From an uncultured Clostridia bacterium (GTDB lineage: Bacteria > Bacillota > Clostridia > Oscillospirales > Ruminococcaceae): a stretch of DNA of 64,000 nucleotides. Shown piece after piece: positions 26,793 through 38,186 of this stretch; within the stretch, counting starts at the first letter, position 1, and the number at the start of each line of letters is the position of its first letter. Below the pieces are notes generated by a model. It had not been told where the DNA came from and made no database searches. It saw only the letters and a list, made by a program, of their open reading frames with translations. A program made the translations under genes and the position numbers. Where the stretch lies: contig CANPYR010000003.1 of assembly GCA_947588805.1 (NCBI GenBank), forward strand, positions 25,708 through 89,707, written 5' to 3'.

Positions 26793-28250
26793 ATGAAAAG
26801 AATACTCGCAATAGCGCTTGCGCTTGTTATGATCCTTGCCGTTACGGGCTGCGGATCCAAAAAGCGCCAGCCGATCGAACTGACTCTATCGACAGAGGAC
26901 TCCGAAGCTATCCTTAAGGCTGCGGGCGTAACTCTGCCGGACGCTGAAAACGCTCCCGGCGCAGGAACCATGGTACAGTGGTTCGGATGGTCTGACCCGT
27001 ATCAGGCGTACTCCGAATCGGAAATAGTAAACACAGGTTTCTGGACATTCAAGGAAAAGTATGCCTGCACCTTCGACTATGTTGAAGCGACCAGCTACTT
27101 CACCGCAAACGACGATCTTGCAAACCTTATAATGGCGGGAACTCCTCCGGATTGCATGACCGGCGGCACCAACTCCACCGCTTCCTTCCCGATGAAGGCG
27201 ATAAAGGGAATCACTCAGGCCGTTGATCCTTGGATCGACTATGACGATCCGCTCTGGGCTCCGATGAAGGCGACCGCCGACAACTTCGTTCTTAACGGTC
27301 AGCACTACCAGATCTGCATGCAGACAAAGCCCTCTAACGTTGTTGTTTACAACCGCAGAGTTATCGAAGAGTGGGGATTTGACGATCCCGCGGATCTTTA
27401 TGCCAACGACGAGTGGACTTGGGCGGAGTTCTATGATATGTGCATGGAATTCTCCGACGCCGACTCTGACAGATTCGCTCTTGACGGATACGCATACGCC
27501 GGAATGTTCACCGAATCCACCGGTCAGATGTTCTTAATGCGCGATCCCGACGACAACTTCAAGTACTATTCCAACCTCGACTCCCCCGAGATCGAGCGCG
27601 GTATGGATTATCTTTACAACCTTTCCAAGAACGGCTGCACCTACCAGCAGGGCGGCTGGTCTCTCCGCGGCTCCGGCGCTTTCGGCGAAGGCATGAAGGA
27701 AGGCAAGTGCCTGTTCTATGTAATCGGCGAGAGCTTCTTTGAAGGTCCCGTTGATGAGATCGAAGCCATCTGGGGCGATATGCACGCTCACGAGATAATG
27801 TTCGCTCCTCTTCCGAGGGATGAAAACGGCGACGGCAACTACTACTGCTCTTCAAGCTTTGAGGACGTTAAGGGCTCCATGGTAATAATCAAGGACGCTC
27901 CCAACCCCGAAGCCGCCGCGCTTTTGGCTGCCTGCGTACGCTTCAAGGTCATCGACCCGACCGTTATACAGATCAACAAGAGAATGCTCAAGGATACATA
28001 TCTCTGGACCGACGAGATGCTTGACATGTCTGACGAGTGCAAGGCAATAGCCGACGCGCACGTAGTCTTCGACGCGTCCGGAAACCTTCCCGACAACCTC
28101 CAGCAGGTACATTCAAGACTCGGCGACTCCATAGCCCACGGCGGCTCCGAGCCGAGCTCATGGGCGCAGCTCAAGGAGAACAACAAGGAATCCTTCGAGT
28201 ACTACATTGACGAGCTGAACGCGATGATGGAGTCATATTCTCCGGATTGA
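26793..28250 (+). CDS. Extracellular solute-binding lipoprotein (orphan)
   Basis: MKRILAIALALVMILAVTGCGSKKRQ lipobox; SBP family 1-like sequence (TPPDCMTGG..., YNRRVIEEWGFDDPADLYANDEWTWAEFYDMCMEF). Confidence 0.9.
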   Translation: MKRILAIALALVMILAVTGCGSKKRQPIELTLSTEDSEAILKAAGVTLPDAENAPGAGTMVQWFGWSDPYQAYSESEIVNTGFWTFKEKYACTFDYVEATSYFTANDDLANLIMAGTPPDCMTGGTNSTASFPMKAIKGITQAVDPWIDYDDPLWAPMKATADNFVLNGQHYQICMQTKPSNVVVYNRRVIEEWGFDDPADLYANDEWTWAEFYDMCMEFSDADSDRFALDGYAYAGMFTESTGQMFLMRDPDDNFKYYSNLDSPEIERGMDYLYNLSKNGCTYQQGGWSLRGSGAFGEGMKEGKCLFYVIGESFFEGPVDEIEAIWGDMHAHEIMFAPLPRDENGDGNYYCSSSFEDVKGSMVIIKDAPNPEAAALLAACVRFKVIDPTVIQINKRMLKDTYLWTDEMLDMSDECKAIADAHVVFDASGNLPDNLQQVHSRLGDSIAHGGSEPSSWAQLKENNKESFEYYIDELNAMMESYSPD

Positions 28251-28294
28251 TCGGCCGAGGATAAAAAAATAGAAAAAAATAGAATAATTAAACG

Positions 28295-28328
28295 AGCCGA
28301 TATAGGATCCTATATCGGCTTGTTTGTT
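28295..28328 (+). terminator. Rho-independent terminator
   Basis: 26-nt perfect palindrome AGCCGATATAGGATCCTATATCGGCT followed by TGTTTGTT. Confidence 0.8.
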
Positions 28329-28346
28329 GAAGTATGCAGTACGGCA

Positions 28347-28577
28347 GGGCGCAGCCCGCGGACGGCCGCAGGCCGGACGGACTCGCCGGACAAAGGACGA
28401 CGAGTCGCGCGCGGAGCGCGCCGGACTGCGCCCGGGGTGGGAGCCATAAAAGGAAAGGTAAACAGAAAGTCGTTGGGAGCGAAATCCGCACCCTGCGGCT
28501 TCATCTCGCCGACTTTTAAGCGCAGAAACCTATAGTTACAACTTCCGACTTCTGACTTCTCAATTCTGTCTTCTGAA
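28347..28577. repeat. Composite repeat, copy 2 (family B)
   Basis: Head 28347-28433 with same closing stem and three hairpins; GTCGTTGGGAGCGAAA at 28469-28484; heptads CCGACTTCTGACTTCTCAATTCTGTCTTCT. Confidence 0.85.
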
Positions 28578-28586
28578 AGCGAATTA

Positions 28587-29270
28587 TCAAATATCGCTCA
28601 AAAACGCCGCAAATCCAAAATCGTAAAGCGTGACCTTACCGCCGAACACCTCCTGCTCGGAGCCCTTGGCTTTTCCGTCAAGAATATCCTTCGCCGCGCC
28701 TATAAGCTTCGGGATAATATCTTTCGGGACCGTGAGCGAGCCGTGCGAGGGATAAATTTCGTCGAAGCTGTCCGAGACAGTCAAAAGCCTTTCAAGACTC
28801 CCGACATAGGCGTGAAACTCTCTCTGAACGCCGAACATAAATATCCTTCCGTCCTGGACAGGGTCGCCGGAAAACAGCCTTTTGGAGTTTATATCCAAAA
28901 TCCCAACGCTACCCGGAGTATGCCCGGGAAGTGAAATAATTTTAAGCGGCCTTTCGCCGAGGTCGATAATATCTCCGTCCCAAATCGGTAGAAAATCCCC
29001 GGTACCGCCGCCGCGGTAATAGTTTGAACACTCCGCGGGACTCATATAGAATGAATCAAACTGAGAGTTGCTCCCTGTGTGATCGCGGTCGGCGTGGGTG
29101 TTGATAAGAATAACGGGGAGAGAAGTATACTCCCGCGCAAGGTCTTTAGCGTTTTTGGTCTGCATTCCGCTGTCAATAAGCGCAGCCTTCTGCGAGCCGA
29201 TAAGCAGGAAAAATCTCACTCCTCCCTCGTCAAAGACATAAGTTTTAGAATCAAGCTGAGTCACCGTCAT
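28587..29270 (-). CDS. MBL-fold metallo-hydrolase
   Basis: VILINTHADRDHTGSN ... ISLPGHTPGSVGILD ... YPSHGSL. Confidence 0.93.
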   Translation of the reverse strand: MTVTQLDSKTYVFDEGGVRFFLLIGSQKAALIDSGMQTKNAKDLAREYTSLPVILINTHADRDHTGSNSQFDSFYMSPAECSNYYRGGGTGDFLPIWDGDIIDLGERPLKIISLPGHTPGSVGILDINSKRLFSGDPVQDGRIFMFGVQREFHAYVGSLERLLTVSDSFDEIYPSHGSLTVPKDIIPKLIGAAKDILDGKAKGSEQEVFGGKVTLYDFGFAAFLSDI

Positions 29271-29365
29271 TTCTTTAAACTCCTTTCTTTATAATTTGCA
29301 GAAGACAGAGATGAAAACGTCCGAAGCTTTTCCGAAGCGTCTATTTTCTGCAAATCCGACTTCCG

Positions 29366-30340
29366 TTATCTGTTCTGGAACAGTATCTGCGGCTCTTCTA
29401 TCAGCGGATAGCTCGCAAGCTCCGAGCCGTCGAGATTCTCGCAGTTCATATCCACCGCAGTAATTCTGCTGTTTTCATAAGTAGTATAGTAATATATTCC
29501 CTTATCGGTATTGCAGCAAGAAGAATATATCGTGTATTCATACCCGTGTTCTACCTTGCAGCAGCCCTTCTGCTGAGCGACAGAGCCTAAGATGTGGAAG
29601 AACTGGCATACGCTTTCGTTTTCGGATTCGCCTGTCCTGGAATTAAGCCTGGTGAAGGCAGCTTTAATAAATCTCGAAGCCGACGAAAGATCCCCCGGTA
29701 TCCCGAGCCCGCCCATTCCCCTGCTATACGGGATAAGCGCAATATTCTCAGAAATCTTGTTTTCGGGATCCGCAGCCGAAGCTCCCATATAATTGCAAAG
29801 ATTTGTAAGATGATAGTCAAATGTCGGATTATTAGTCATGACCTCCGCAGGATTGTCATACACCCTAAGACCGTCCTTCACGCTCTCCACGACTATGCTC
29901 TTGTCTCTGTCCGAGATCATCCAGTGAAGCGGCGAAAGCGGCAGCGACGGACTGAAGTCCTCTTTGTACATATTCATCCTCCCAAGAAGCGCGCGGCATT
30001 CCTCAACGTTTTTGCACTGAGAGAGGATCCACGGGATAAACTCAAAGGGAGTAACGTTATCCTTACCCTCTTCAAACGGCTTGTAATCGGCGTTCATAGG
30101 GAAGTTGAGCCCCGCCATGCTCAGTCCCTTTTCATTCGTCGCGTCGTAATAAAGAGGGTACCCGTCCTGCACGAACGCCATTCCGATCATAGCGTAGTGG
30201 GTTTTTATCTGTCCCATTTTCCTGAAGCTGAACGGATAGTTTCGCGGCGTGACCGTTACGGTCTGGTTATAAGCGAACTCGTAGTCAAGATTTCTCCCGA
30301 AATAGTGGTCCTTAGTTTTGTAAGAAGCGGCAGTGCACAT
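29366..30340 (-). CDS. bsh: Choloylglycine hydrolase family protein (bile salt hydrolase / penicillin V acylase-like)
   Basis: MCTAAS (Cys2 nucleophile), YFGRNLDYEF, MTNNPTFDYHLTNLCNYMG, SRGMGGLGIPGDLSSASRFIKAAF. Confidence 0.93.
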   Translation of the reverse strand: MCTAASYKTKDHYFGRNLDYEFAYNQTVTVTPRNYPFSFRKMGQIKTHYAMIGMAFVQDGYPLYYDATNEKGLSMAGLNFPMNADYKPFEEGKDNVTPFEFIPWILSQCKNVEECRALLGRMNMYKEDFSPSLPLSPLHWMISDRDKSIVVESVKDGLRVYDNPAEVMTNNPTFDYHLTNLCNYMGASAADPENKISENIALIPYSRGMGGLGIPGDLSSASRFIKAAFTRLNSRTGESENESVCQFFHILGSVAQQKGCCKVEHGYEYTIYSSCCNTDKGIYYYTTYENSRITAVDMNCENLDGSELASYPLIEEPQILFQNR

Positions 30341-30429
30341 AATTATACCTCCAAAAATTTTATTTCATCGATACCGGCGCGGACGGGAGCGTAAAGGGAA
30401 TCCCGGAGCGTGCTAAAAAATACAGTTTA

Positions 30430-30458
30430 ATTATACCACACCATTTCATAAAAATCAA
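30430..30458 (-). promoter_or_regulatory. Sigma-A-type promoter of the bsh-like gene
   Basis: Minus strand TTGATT-N17-TATAAT. Confidence 0.7.
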
Positions 30459-30726
30459 CGAGTTTATGTATTTTTATCAAAATTTCATAAGTGAGGCATA
30501 AATTAGGGCGCCACCGCGCAATTATGTTGGTATCCGGTTTTATTCTCAATCGGACTTCGCGGTCATAAACGGCCAAAGGACAGGCTGATTTTCCGGCCAA
30601 GCGACGCTCTCTTGTGCAAGATCCCACATGTCACGCTTATTCTCTTGGATAAAACCCCGCGTTTATTCGCTTATGCGCCTAAAAGGCGGTAAGCCGGTAA
30701 TTGTGCGGAGAGGCATTAAATTTTTG

Positions 30727-30755
30727 TTGACATTTCCCCTCGGCGATGGTAAAAT
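30727..30755 (+). promoter_or_regulatory. Sigma-A-type promoter of GH2 gene
   Basis: TTGACA-N17-TAAAAT. Confidence 0.75.
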
Positions 30756-30805
30756 TAAGGCGTGGGCGGGCGCTGCCCGCTTAAAAATGATTTAGGAGGA
30801 CGCTT

Positions 30806-33112
30806 ATGAATTCCGAAAAGCTGCTTAACAACTGGAAATTTATGCTTAATCGGCAGGGCTGGCAGAGGATGGAGGGGGACGAGATCGCTCTCCCGCACGA
30901 CTTCATGCTCATGACTCCGCGCACGCCCGACTCGCCGACTTGGGCCGACTACGGGTATTTTCAGCCCTGCAAGGGAACTTACTCAAGAAAGATCATGAAG
31001 CCGGAAGCGGAAACGGCGCTGCTCAGATTTGACGGAGTGATGGGGCTTTGCGAGGTGTTTGTGAATAACGAGCGCGCAGGTTTCCACCCCTACGGCTACA
31101 CCGCTTTCACGGTTGATATCGCTAAATTTCTCCGTGACGGCGAGAACGAGATCCGCGTGGAGGTCGACGCGACCTGCCAGCCGGGTTCAAGATGGTACAC
31201 CGGCGCGGGGATTTATCGCGAAGTCGAGCTTCTGACGTCCGGCGCGGACAGGTTTGAGCCTTGGGGAACGTCGGTAAGGACTCTCGGAATTTTCGGCGAC
31301 GGCGCTCAGGTAGAAATCTCCGCCGAGATAATTTCATCCCGCCGTCAGATAGGAATAATTGAGTTTTCTATCCCCAAGCTCGGCTTTGAAATGACTCGCT
31401 CGGTCCAGCTCGAACCCGGTAAAAACAACTTCTCGGTAAAGACGCTGCTTCACGGAGTTAAGCTTTGGTCGCCCGATTCGCCGACGGTTTACTCCTGCGA
31501 TCTTACGCTTCATACCGATAACTGCTCCGACTGCGAGAACGTTAATTTCGGGGTTCGGACGGTTGCCTGCGATCCCGAGCGGGGGCTGCTTCTTAACGGA
31601 GAACCGATCAAGCTCTACGGAACATGCAACCATCACGACAACGGCATAGTCGGCGCGGCTTCATTCCGAAGCGCGGAGGAACGGCGTGTAAGAATACTCA
31701 AAGAAAACGGCTTCAACGCTATCCGCACCTCCCACAACCCGCCGTCGAGCGCGCTTTTGGACGTGTGCGACAGGATGGGCATGCTCGTGATAGACGAGAT
31801 ATTCGATTGCTGGACGAACGGAAAGAAGGCTTACGATTATCACCTCTGGTTCGATAAATATTCAAAAGAGGACGTTGCGGCGATGGTCCTGAGAGATAGG
31901 AATCATCCCTCTGTGATAATGTGGTCCACCGGAAACGAGATATTTGAGCGCGCTGGAAGGTGCGACGGCTACGCGGTCGGAAAAATGATCGCGGATACGA
32001 TAAAAGAAAACGATCCCACAAGACCGCTCACTCATGCGTTCTGCGAATTCTGGGACAACCGGGAATACAATTCCGAAGCTGCCAAAAGCTTCCCTCTGCC
32101 CGCGGACGAGCCGGACTTCTGGTGCGAAAAAATAGCTCCGCAGGCCGGAAACCTGGACGTTTTGGGATACAATTACATGACTCACCGTATCTCGAAGGAC
32201 GAGCAGATCTTTAAATCTCACCTCTTCGCAATAACCGAGAGCTATCCTATGGACGCGCTTTGGGTAAAGAGAACTATGGATTCGCATCCTAAGCTTATCG
32301 GCGAATTTGTCTGGACCGGCTGGGACTACTTCGGCGAGACCGGGCTCGGAAGAGTGATCTATGACGCGGACGCGCCGAGCTGGGGGCTCGACACTCACCC
32401 GAACCACATCTCAAACTGCGGAGATTTTTCGATCTGCGGATTCAAAAAACCGCAGTCCTACTACCGAGACATAGCCTGGGGACGTGAAGCGGTTAAGATT
32501 CTGACTGTAGATCCCATAAACAGCGGCAGGAAAAAATCCTATTCCGGCTGGGGATTTTATGACGCGGAGAGGACCTGGACTTATCCCGGAAAAGAGGGAA
32601 AAATTTCGGAGGTCTATCTGTTCACGACTGCCGACGAATGCGAGCTGAGTCTTAACGGTGAAGCTATAGGCAAAAAGGCTCCGAATGAAAAGGGAGTGGC
32701 AATATTTGAAGTCCCGTATGCCGCCGGAAAGCTTGAAGCGGTCGCTTACAAGGACGGAAAGATCTGCGGAAAGGACGGTTTAAGCACTGTAAGTAGCGCA
32801 TGCGGGATAAAAATTATCCCCGACGCTTCGGATAAGACCGGAAAAGCGGATCTGATACTTGCGGAGATAGATTTTGTCGATCAAAACGGAAACGTCGCCT
32901 GGAACGCGTGCGAAGAAGTTACGGTCACGGCCGAAGGCGGTAAGGTTATAGGAACAGGCTCCGGGAAGATAGACGACGAGCACGACTACACCAAAAACAT
33001 ATGCTTCGCTTATCACGGAAGGCTTTTGGCGGCTATTATCCCGGAAGACGGAAACATTATTATCCGTGCAAGCTCCGGGGATATGTCCGCGGAAGCAAAG
33101 ATAAGTATCTGA
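30806..33112 (+). CDS. GH2-family beta-galactosidase-like glycoside hydrolase
   Basis: NNWKFMLNRQGW..., GTYSRKIMKP, GTCNHHDNGIVGAASFRSAEERRVRILKENGFNAIRTSHNPPSSALLDVCDRMGMLVIDE, RDRNHPSVIMWSTGNEI, GEFVWTGWDYFGE. Confidence 0.97.
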   Translation: MNSEKLLNNWKFMLNRQGWQRMEGDEIALPHDFMLMTPRTPDSPTWADYGYFQPCKGTYSRKIMKPEAETALLRFDGVMGLCEVFVNNERAGFHPYGYTAFTVDIAKFLRDGENEIRVEVDATCQPGSRWYTGAGIYREVELLTSGADRFEPWGTSVRTLGIFGDGAQVEISAEIISSRRQIGIIEFSIPKLGFEMTRSVQLEPGKNNFSVKTLLHGVKLWSPDSPTVYSCDLTLHTDNCSDCENVNFGVRTVACDPERGLLLNGEPIKLYGTCNHHDNGIVGAASFRSAEERRVRILKENGFNAIRTSHNPPSSALLDVCDRMGMLVIDEIFDCWTNGKKAYDYHLWFDKYSKEDVAAMVLRDRNHPSVIMWSTGNEIFERAGRCDGYAVGKMIADTIKENDPTRPLTHAFCEFWDNREYNSEAAKSFPLPADEPDFWCEKIAPQAGNLDVLGYNYMTHRISKDEQIFKSHLFAITESYPMDALWVKRTMDSHPKLIGEFVWTGWDYFGETGLGRVIYDADAPSWGLDTHPNHISNCGDFSICGFKKPQSYYRDIAWGREAVKILTVDPINSGRKKSYSGWGFYDAERTWTYPGKEGKISEVYLFTTADECELSLNGEAIGKKAPNEKGVAIFEVPYAAGKLEAVAYKDGKICGKDGLSTVSSACGIKIIPDASDKTGKADLILAEIDFVDQNGNVAWNACEEVTVTAEGGKVIGTGSGKIDDEHDYTKNICFAYHGRLLAAIIPEDGNIIIRASSGDMSAEAKISI

Positions 33113-33143
33113 TACTTAAAAAATATATATATTATAATTATAA

Positions 33144-33171
33144 ACGGCGCGGGATCTCCACGCCGTTTTTT
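33144..33171 (+). terminator. Rho-independent terminator of GH2 gene
   Basis: ACGGCG-N11-CGCCGTTTTTTAT. Confidence 0.85.
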
Positions 33172-33754
33172 ATCTTCTTGCTTCCCTGTCAAAGAAGTAC
33201 CCTAAATCAAATCTCACCTCGCGCCTTCCGATATCGTTATTCGTGTAGCGGCAGGAATCAAATCCTATAAGTTCAAAGCCCTCGTGGAGATAAAATCCGA
33301 TCGCCGCGGTGTTGCAGGACTGAGTTTCCAAAATGAGCGCGCGGCGGCCCTGAGTTTTTGCGATCTCCTTGGCCTTGTCCATAAGGCTTTTACCTATTCC
33401 ACGGCCGCGAAGCTCCTCGCACACCCACAGCTCGGTAACGGCGAGCCGGTTAGACCATTCCTCCGGGCAGACCTCTATACACGCCTTAAGCTCGCCGCTT
33501 TCGCTCACAATCCCGTAAGCTTCGGCATTTTTCCGGTGGTCCTGATACAAAGAGTCGGGAAAATCGTATTCCTCCGGGGTATGCACTATCTCTTTTTCGG
33601 ATTTTTTCCTGACGAGATTTACGCTGCAGCCCTTTTCGGTAAAAGGTGTGATCTCGACGTCGTAATAGCTGTCGCTTCTTGTGACGAGAGGTATGGGAAC
33701 GCCTTTCCACTTTTGCGGCGGGAGGTAGGTTATGGGCGGGACGGTAGAGGGCAT
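33170..33754 (-). CDS. GNAT family N-acetyltransferase
   Basis: VTELWVCEELRGRGIGKSLMDKAKEIAKTQGRRALILETQSCNTAAIGFYLHEGFELIGFD. Confidence 0.93.
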   Translation of the reverse strand: MPSTVPPITYLPPQKWKGVPIPLVTRSDSYYDVEITPFTEKGCSVNLVRKKSEKEIVHTPEEYDFPDSLYQDHRKNAEAYGIVSESGELKACIEVCPEEWSNRLAVTELWVCEELRGRGIGKSLMDKAKEIAKTQGRRALILETQSCNTAAIGFYLHEGFELIGFDSCRYTNNDIGRREVRFDLGYFFDREARR

Positions 33755-33828
33755 TGGTAGGACTCCTTTTTTGGGATTTTGGTGGGGATATTATAGCATG
33801 AAGAGGGCGGGGACGTCAAGGGCTATTA

Positions 33829-33935
33829 GAAAACAGAAGTCAGAAGTCAGAAATCAGACCTGCCTGCTTTACATCTCTACGCTTCATCCGCGGCGCGCTA
33901 TGGACCAAAACTTGCTTTCGCTCCCAACGACCTTT
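33829..33935 (-). repeat. Composite repeat, copy 3 (family B, minus orientation, lacks GC-rich head)
   Basis: Minus strand: GTCGTTGGGAGCGAAAGC (33914-33931) ... heptads TCTGATTTCTGACTTCTGACTTCTGTTTTCT (33829-33860), same order as copies 1 and 2. Confidence 0.8.
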
Positions 33936-34035
33936 TGTATTTCCCATTTCCCTCCCCTACTTCTATTTTCCTCCCCTTTCGCATATTCTTGTCCAGAAAG
34001 TAAAATTTCACTCGGACAACTGAAAGGGGCAGCGC

Positions 34036-36672
34036 ATGAAGGAATACAAAGGACTTACATCAAAACGGGCCGGGGAGCTTCTTTTGGAGCACGGCGAAAA
34101 CAGACTCAGACAGAAGAAAAAGCCGGGACCTCTGAAAATCTTCGTCGGCCAGTTCCGGGACGTTTGCGTGATGATACTTTTGGCGGCGACGGCGGTTTCC
34201 GCTTTTTTGGGGGAATACTGCGACGCGGCTACTATTATCGCGATAGTTATACTTGACGCGGTTTTGGGATTCGTTCAGGAATACCGCACCGAAAAAACTC
34301 TCGAAGCTCTTGAAAGCATGAGCGCGCCGACCGCTAAGGTCATCCGCGACGGAAAAGAAAACGTTATCAAAGCCGAGGAAATCGTTCCGGGAGACGTTTT
34401 TCTTCTTGAAGCCGGAGACAGAGTCCCTGCGGACGGGAAAATTTTGGAGCAGAGCGGACTTCGGTGCGACGAATCCATCCTTACGGGAGAATCGGGCGCG
34501 GTCAAAAAGTCGGAATATTCCGGCGAAGATCCGTCTCTTCCGTCGGAGCCGGGGATAGTATATACCGCGAGCTCCGTAATACGCGGAAACGCCGTCTGCG
34601 AAGCCGTTCTTACGGGGATGGATACGCAGATGGGGAAGGTCTCGGGGATGATAGACTCGGAAGCTTCGGAGCAGGAAAGAACTCCGCTTCAGATAAAGCT
34701 CGGCAAGCTCGGCGCGGCGCTCTGCGTAATATGCGTGGCGGTCTGCGCGCTCGTAGCTCTCGCAGGCGTACTGCGCGGAGAACCGCTCTTTGATATGCTT
34801 ATGACCGGGATAACCATCGCGATCGCAGCTATCCCGGAGGGTCTTCCGGCTACAGTAACGATAGCGCTCGCTCTTGCAGTGAGAAGGATGTTAAAATCAA
34901 ACGCCCTCGTGCATAAGCTTCATTCGGTAGAAACTCTCGGCTGCGTCAACGTTATATGCACAGACAAGACCGGAACTCTCACCGAGAATAAAATGACGGT
35001 TACAAAAATTTACTCCGCCGGCGAGGATATCACACTTACTGGTTCGGGATATTCTACAAGAGGTAAGATAATAATCAACGGCGAGGAGCAGGATATCCCC
35101 GAGCACGCAAAGGAAGCGATAATATGCGCGGCGCTCTGCAATAACGCAAAGATTATCCCTTTAAATCCCGACGCCGGCAAGGAAAGGGAGAGAAGAAACA
35201 GAGGAAGATTCGAGATCTCGGGAGACCCCACCGAAGCAGCTCTTTTGATAGCCGCGGAAAAGTGCGGGATAACCGAAAACGGAACGATAAGCAGCGCCCA
35301 GAGATTAAGCGAGATCCCGTTTGACAGCGAGACGAAAAAAATGAGCGTGAGCGTAAGGCTCGGAGGAAAGGAACGGACCTTTATAAAAGGCGCGCCGGAC
35401 GTTATCATATCCGAGTGTAAATATATCCTGATCGGGAATAAGCTCTACCGCTTCGACAAAGAACGGAAAGCGGACGTTATATCAATACATAAAAACATGG
35501 CGGAATCTGCGCTCAGAGTGCTGGCCGCCGCCGAAAGCACCGAGAGCGGAACGGTATTTTTAGGTCTTTTCGGAATGCAGGACGCTCCGCGCGAGGAAGC
35601 TGTCAAATCGGTCAGAGAATGCAAAAAAGCGGGTATCAGAGTGGTAATGATAACCGGAGATCATCTTCTCACCGCTTCCGCGATAGCAAGACAGGCAGGT
35701 ATTCTTAGGCCGGGCATGAAGGCGATATCAAAGGAAGAGCTCGATAAAATGAGCGACCGCGAGCTAAAAAGCGCCTGCGGCGGGATAGCGGTATACGCAA
35801 GGGTGAGCCCGTCGGATAAATTAAGGATAGTAAACGCTCTGAAATCCGCAGGAAACACAGTAGCCATGACCGGAGACGGAGTAAACGACGCTCCCGCGGT
35901 AAAGGCTGCGGACATAGGCGTAGCGATGGGAAAAACAGGTACCGACGTTACGAAGCAAGCCGCGGACATAGTGCTTTTGGACGACGATTTTTCGACTCTT
36001 TGCCTTGCGGTAAAGCAGGGCAGAACGGTGTACGCAAACATAAGAAAGCTCGTGAGATATCTTATCTCCTGCAACATAGGCGAAGTCGCGGTCATGCTCG
36101 CGTCGATAGTTTCGGGGCTTCCGATAGTTCTGCTTCCGACTCAGATACTTCTTGTGAACCTTGTGACGGACGGACTTCCTGCAGTCGCGCTCGGGCTTGA
36201 GGGTTCGGAGGATGAAATAATGCAAAAAAAGCCGAAGGACTTCTCCGGAAGCTTTGCAAGCGGCGGGCTCTGGTTCAGAATAGCCGCGCGAGGGATCCTT
36301 ATCGGCGCGGGCGCTTTAGGGAGCTTTATTTATTCGCTCAAGCTCGGCTATACGCTTCCCGCAGCGAGGACTTCCGCGCTTGTAACGCTGATTTTGTCGC
36401 AGCTGATACACGTCTTTGAATGCCGAAGCGAGAGCAAGTCGGTATTCGGGATGAACCCGTTCGGGAACCCTTCGCTTTTGGTTTCGGTACTGATCTCGGC
36501 CGCCGCGCTCGCGGGATGCATATGGTTCGAGCCGCTCGGCAGGATAATGGAAACCGCGCCGCTAACGCCGACGGAGCTATTGCCCGCGGCAATATTCGCA
36601 GCAGCGGTACCGATAGCGGAGGGAATCGTAAAATTGGGATGGGGTGGGAGGAAGAAAACAGATCAGCTATAA
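34036..36672 (+). CDS. P-type Ca2+-transporting ATPase
   Basis: VICTDKTGTLTENKMT, ITGDHLLTASAIARQAG, MTGDGVNDAPAVKAADIGVAMG, GITIAIAAIPEGLPATVTIALA. Confidence 0.97.
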   Translation: MKEYKGLTSKRAGELLLEHGENRLRQKKKPGPLKIFVGQFRDVCVMILLAATAVSAFLGEYCDAATIIAIVILDAVLGFVQEYRTEKTLEALESMSAPTAKVIRDGKENVIKAEEIVPGDVFLLEAGDRVPADGKILEQSGLRCDESILTGESGAVKKSEYSGEDPSLPSEPGIVYTASSVIRGNAVCEAVLTGMDTQMGKVSGMIDSEASEQERTPLQIKLGKLGAALCVICVAVCALVALAGVLRGEPLFDMLMTGITIAIAAIPEGLPATVTIALALAVRRMLKSNALVHKLHSVETLGCVNVICTDKTGTLTENKMTVTKIYSAGEDITLTGSGYSTRGKIIINGEEQDIPEHAKEAIICAALCNNAKIIPLNPDAGKERERRNRGRFEISGDPTEAALLIAAEKCGITENGTISSAQRLSEIPFDSETKKMSVSVRLGGKERTFIKGAPDVIISECKYILIGNKLYRFDKERKADVISIHKNMAESALRVLAAAESTESGTVFLGLFGMQDAPREEAVKSVRECKKAGIRVVMITGDHLLTASAIARQAGILRPGMKAISKEELDKMSDRELKSACGGIAVYARVSPSDKLRIVNALKSAGNTVAMTGDGVNDAPAVKAADIGVAMGKTGTDVTKQAADIVLLDDDFSTLCLAVKQGRTVYANIRKLVRYLISCNIGEVAVMLASIVSGLPIVLLPTQILLVNLVTDGLPAVALGLEGSEDEIMQKKPKDFSGSFASGGLWFRIAARGILIGAGALGSFIYSLKLGYTLPAARTSALVTLILSQLIHVFECRSESKSVFGMNPFGNPSLLVSVLISAAALAGCIWFEPLGRIMETAPLTPTELLPAAIFAAAVPIAEGIVKLGWGGRKKTDQL

Positions 36673-36867
36673 ATTTCGAGAGACCAAAGGGGGGCGCTGC
36701 AGCGCTCCCTTGTGTGCTTAACTGCATTTCAAATGCCCCTCTCCTGCTCTAATTTTGATATGAACTATCTTTATTCAATCCAAAAAATCTCCCCCGATTT
36801 CTCGGAGGAGACTTCTTTAATCAATTATACCTTCAACGCTCAATAATTACGCATTAAACACTAAGCA

Positions 36868-38070
<1,203 letters not shown>

Positions 38071-38186
38071 TGGAATAATCCTCCCTTTAGTAACATTTGA
38101 TATTATGATTTTAACAGATTTTTTATAAAAATGCAAGGGTTTTTCCAAACATTTTTAAGTTTTTTTAAGTGACTGCGCCAAAATTA

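Noticed and set aside
29594-30394. 266-aa plus-strand ORF
   Set aside because: Antisense to the bile-salt-hydrolase-like gene.
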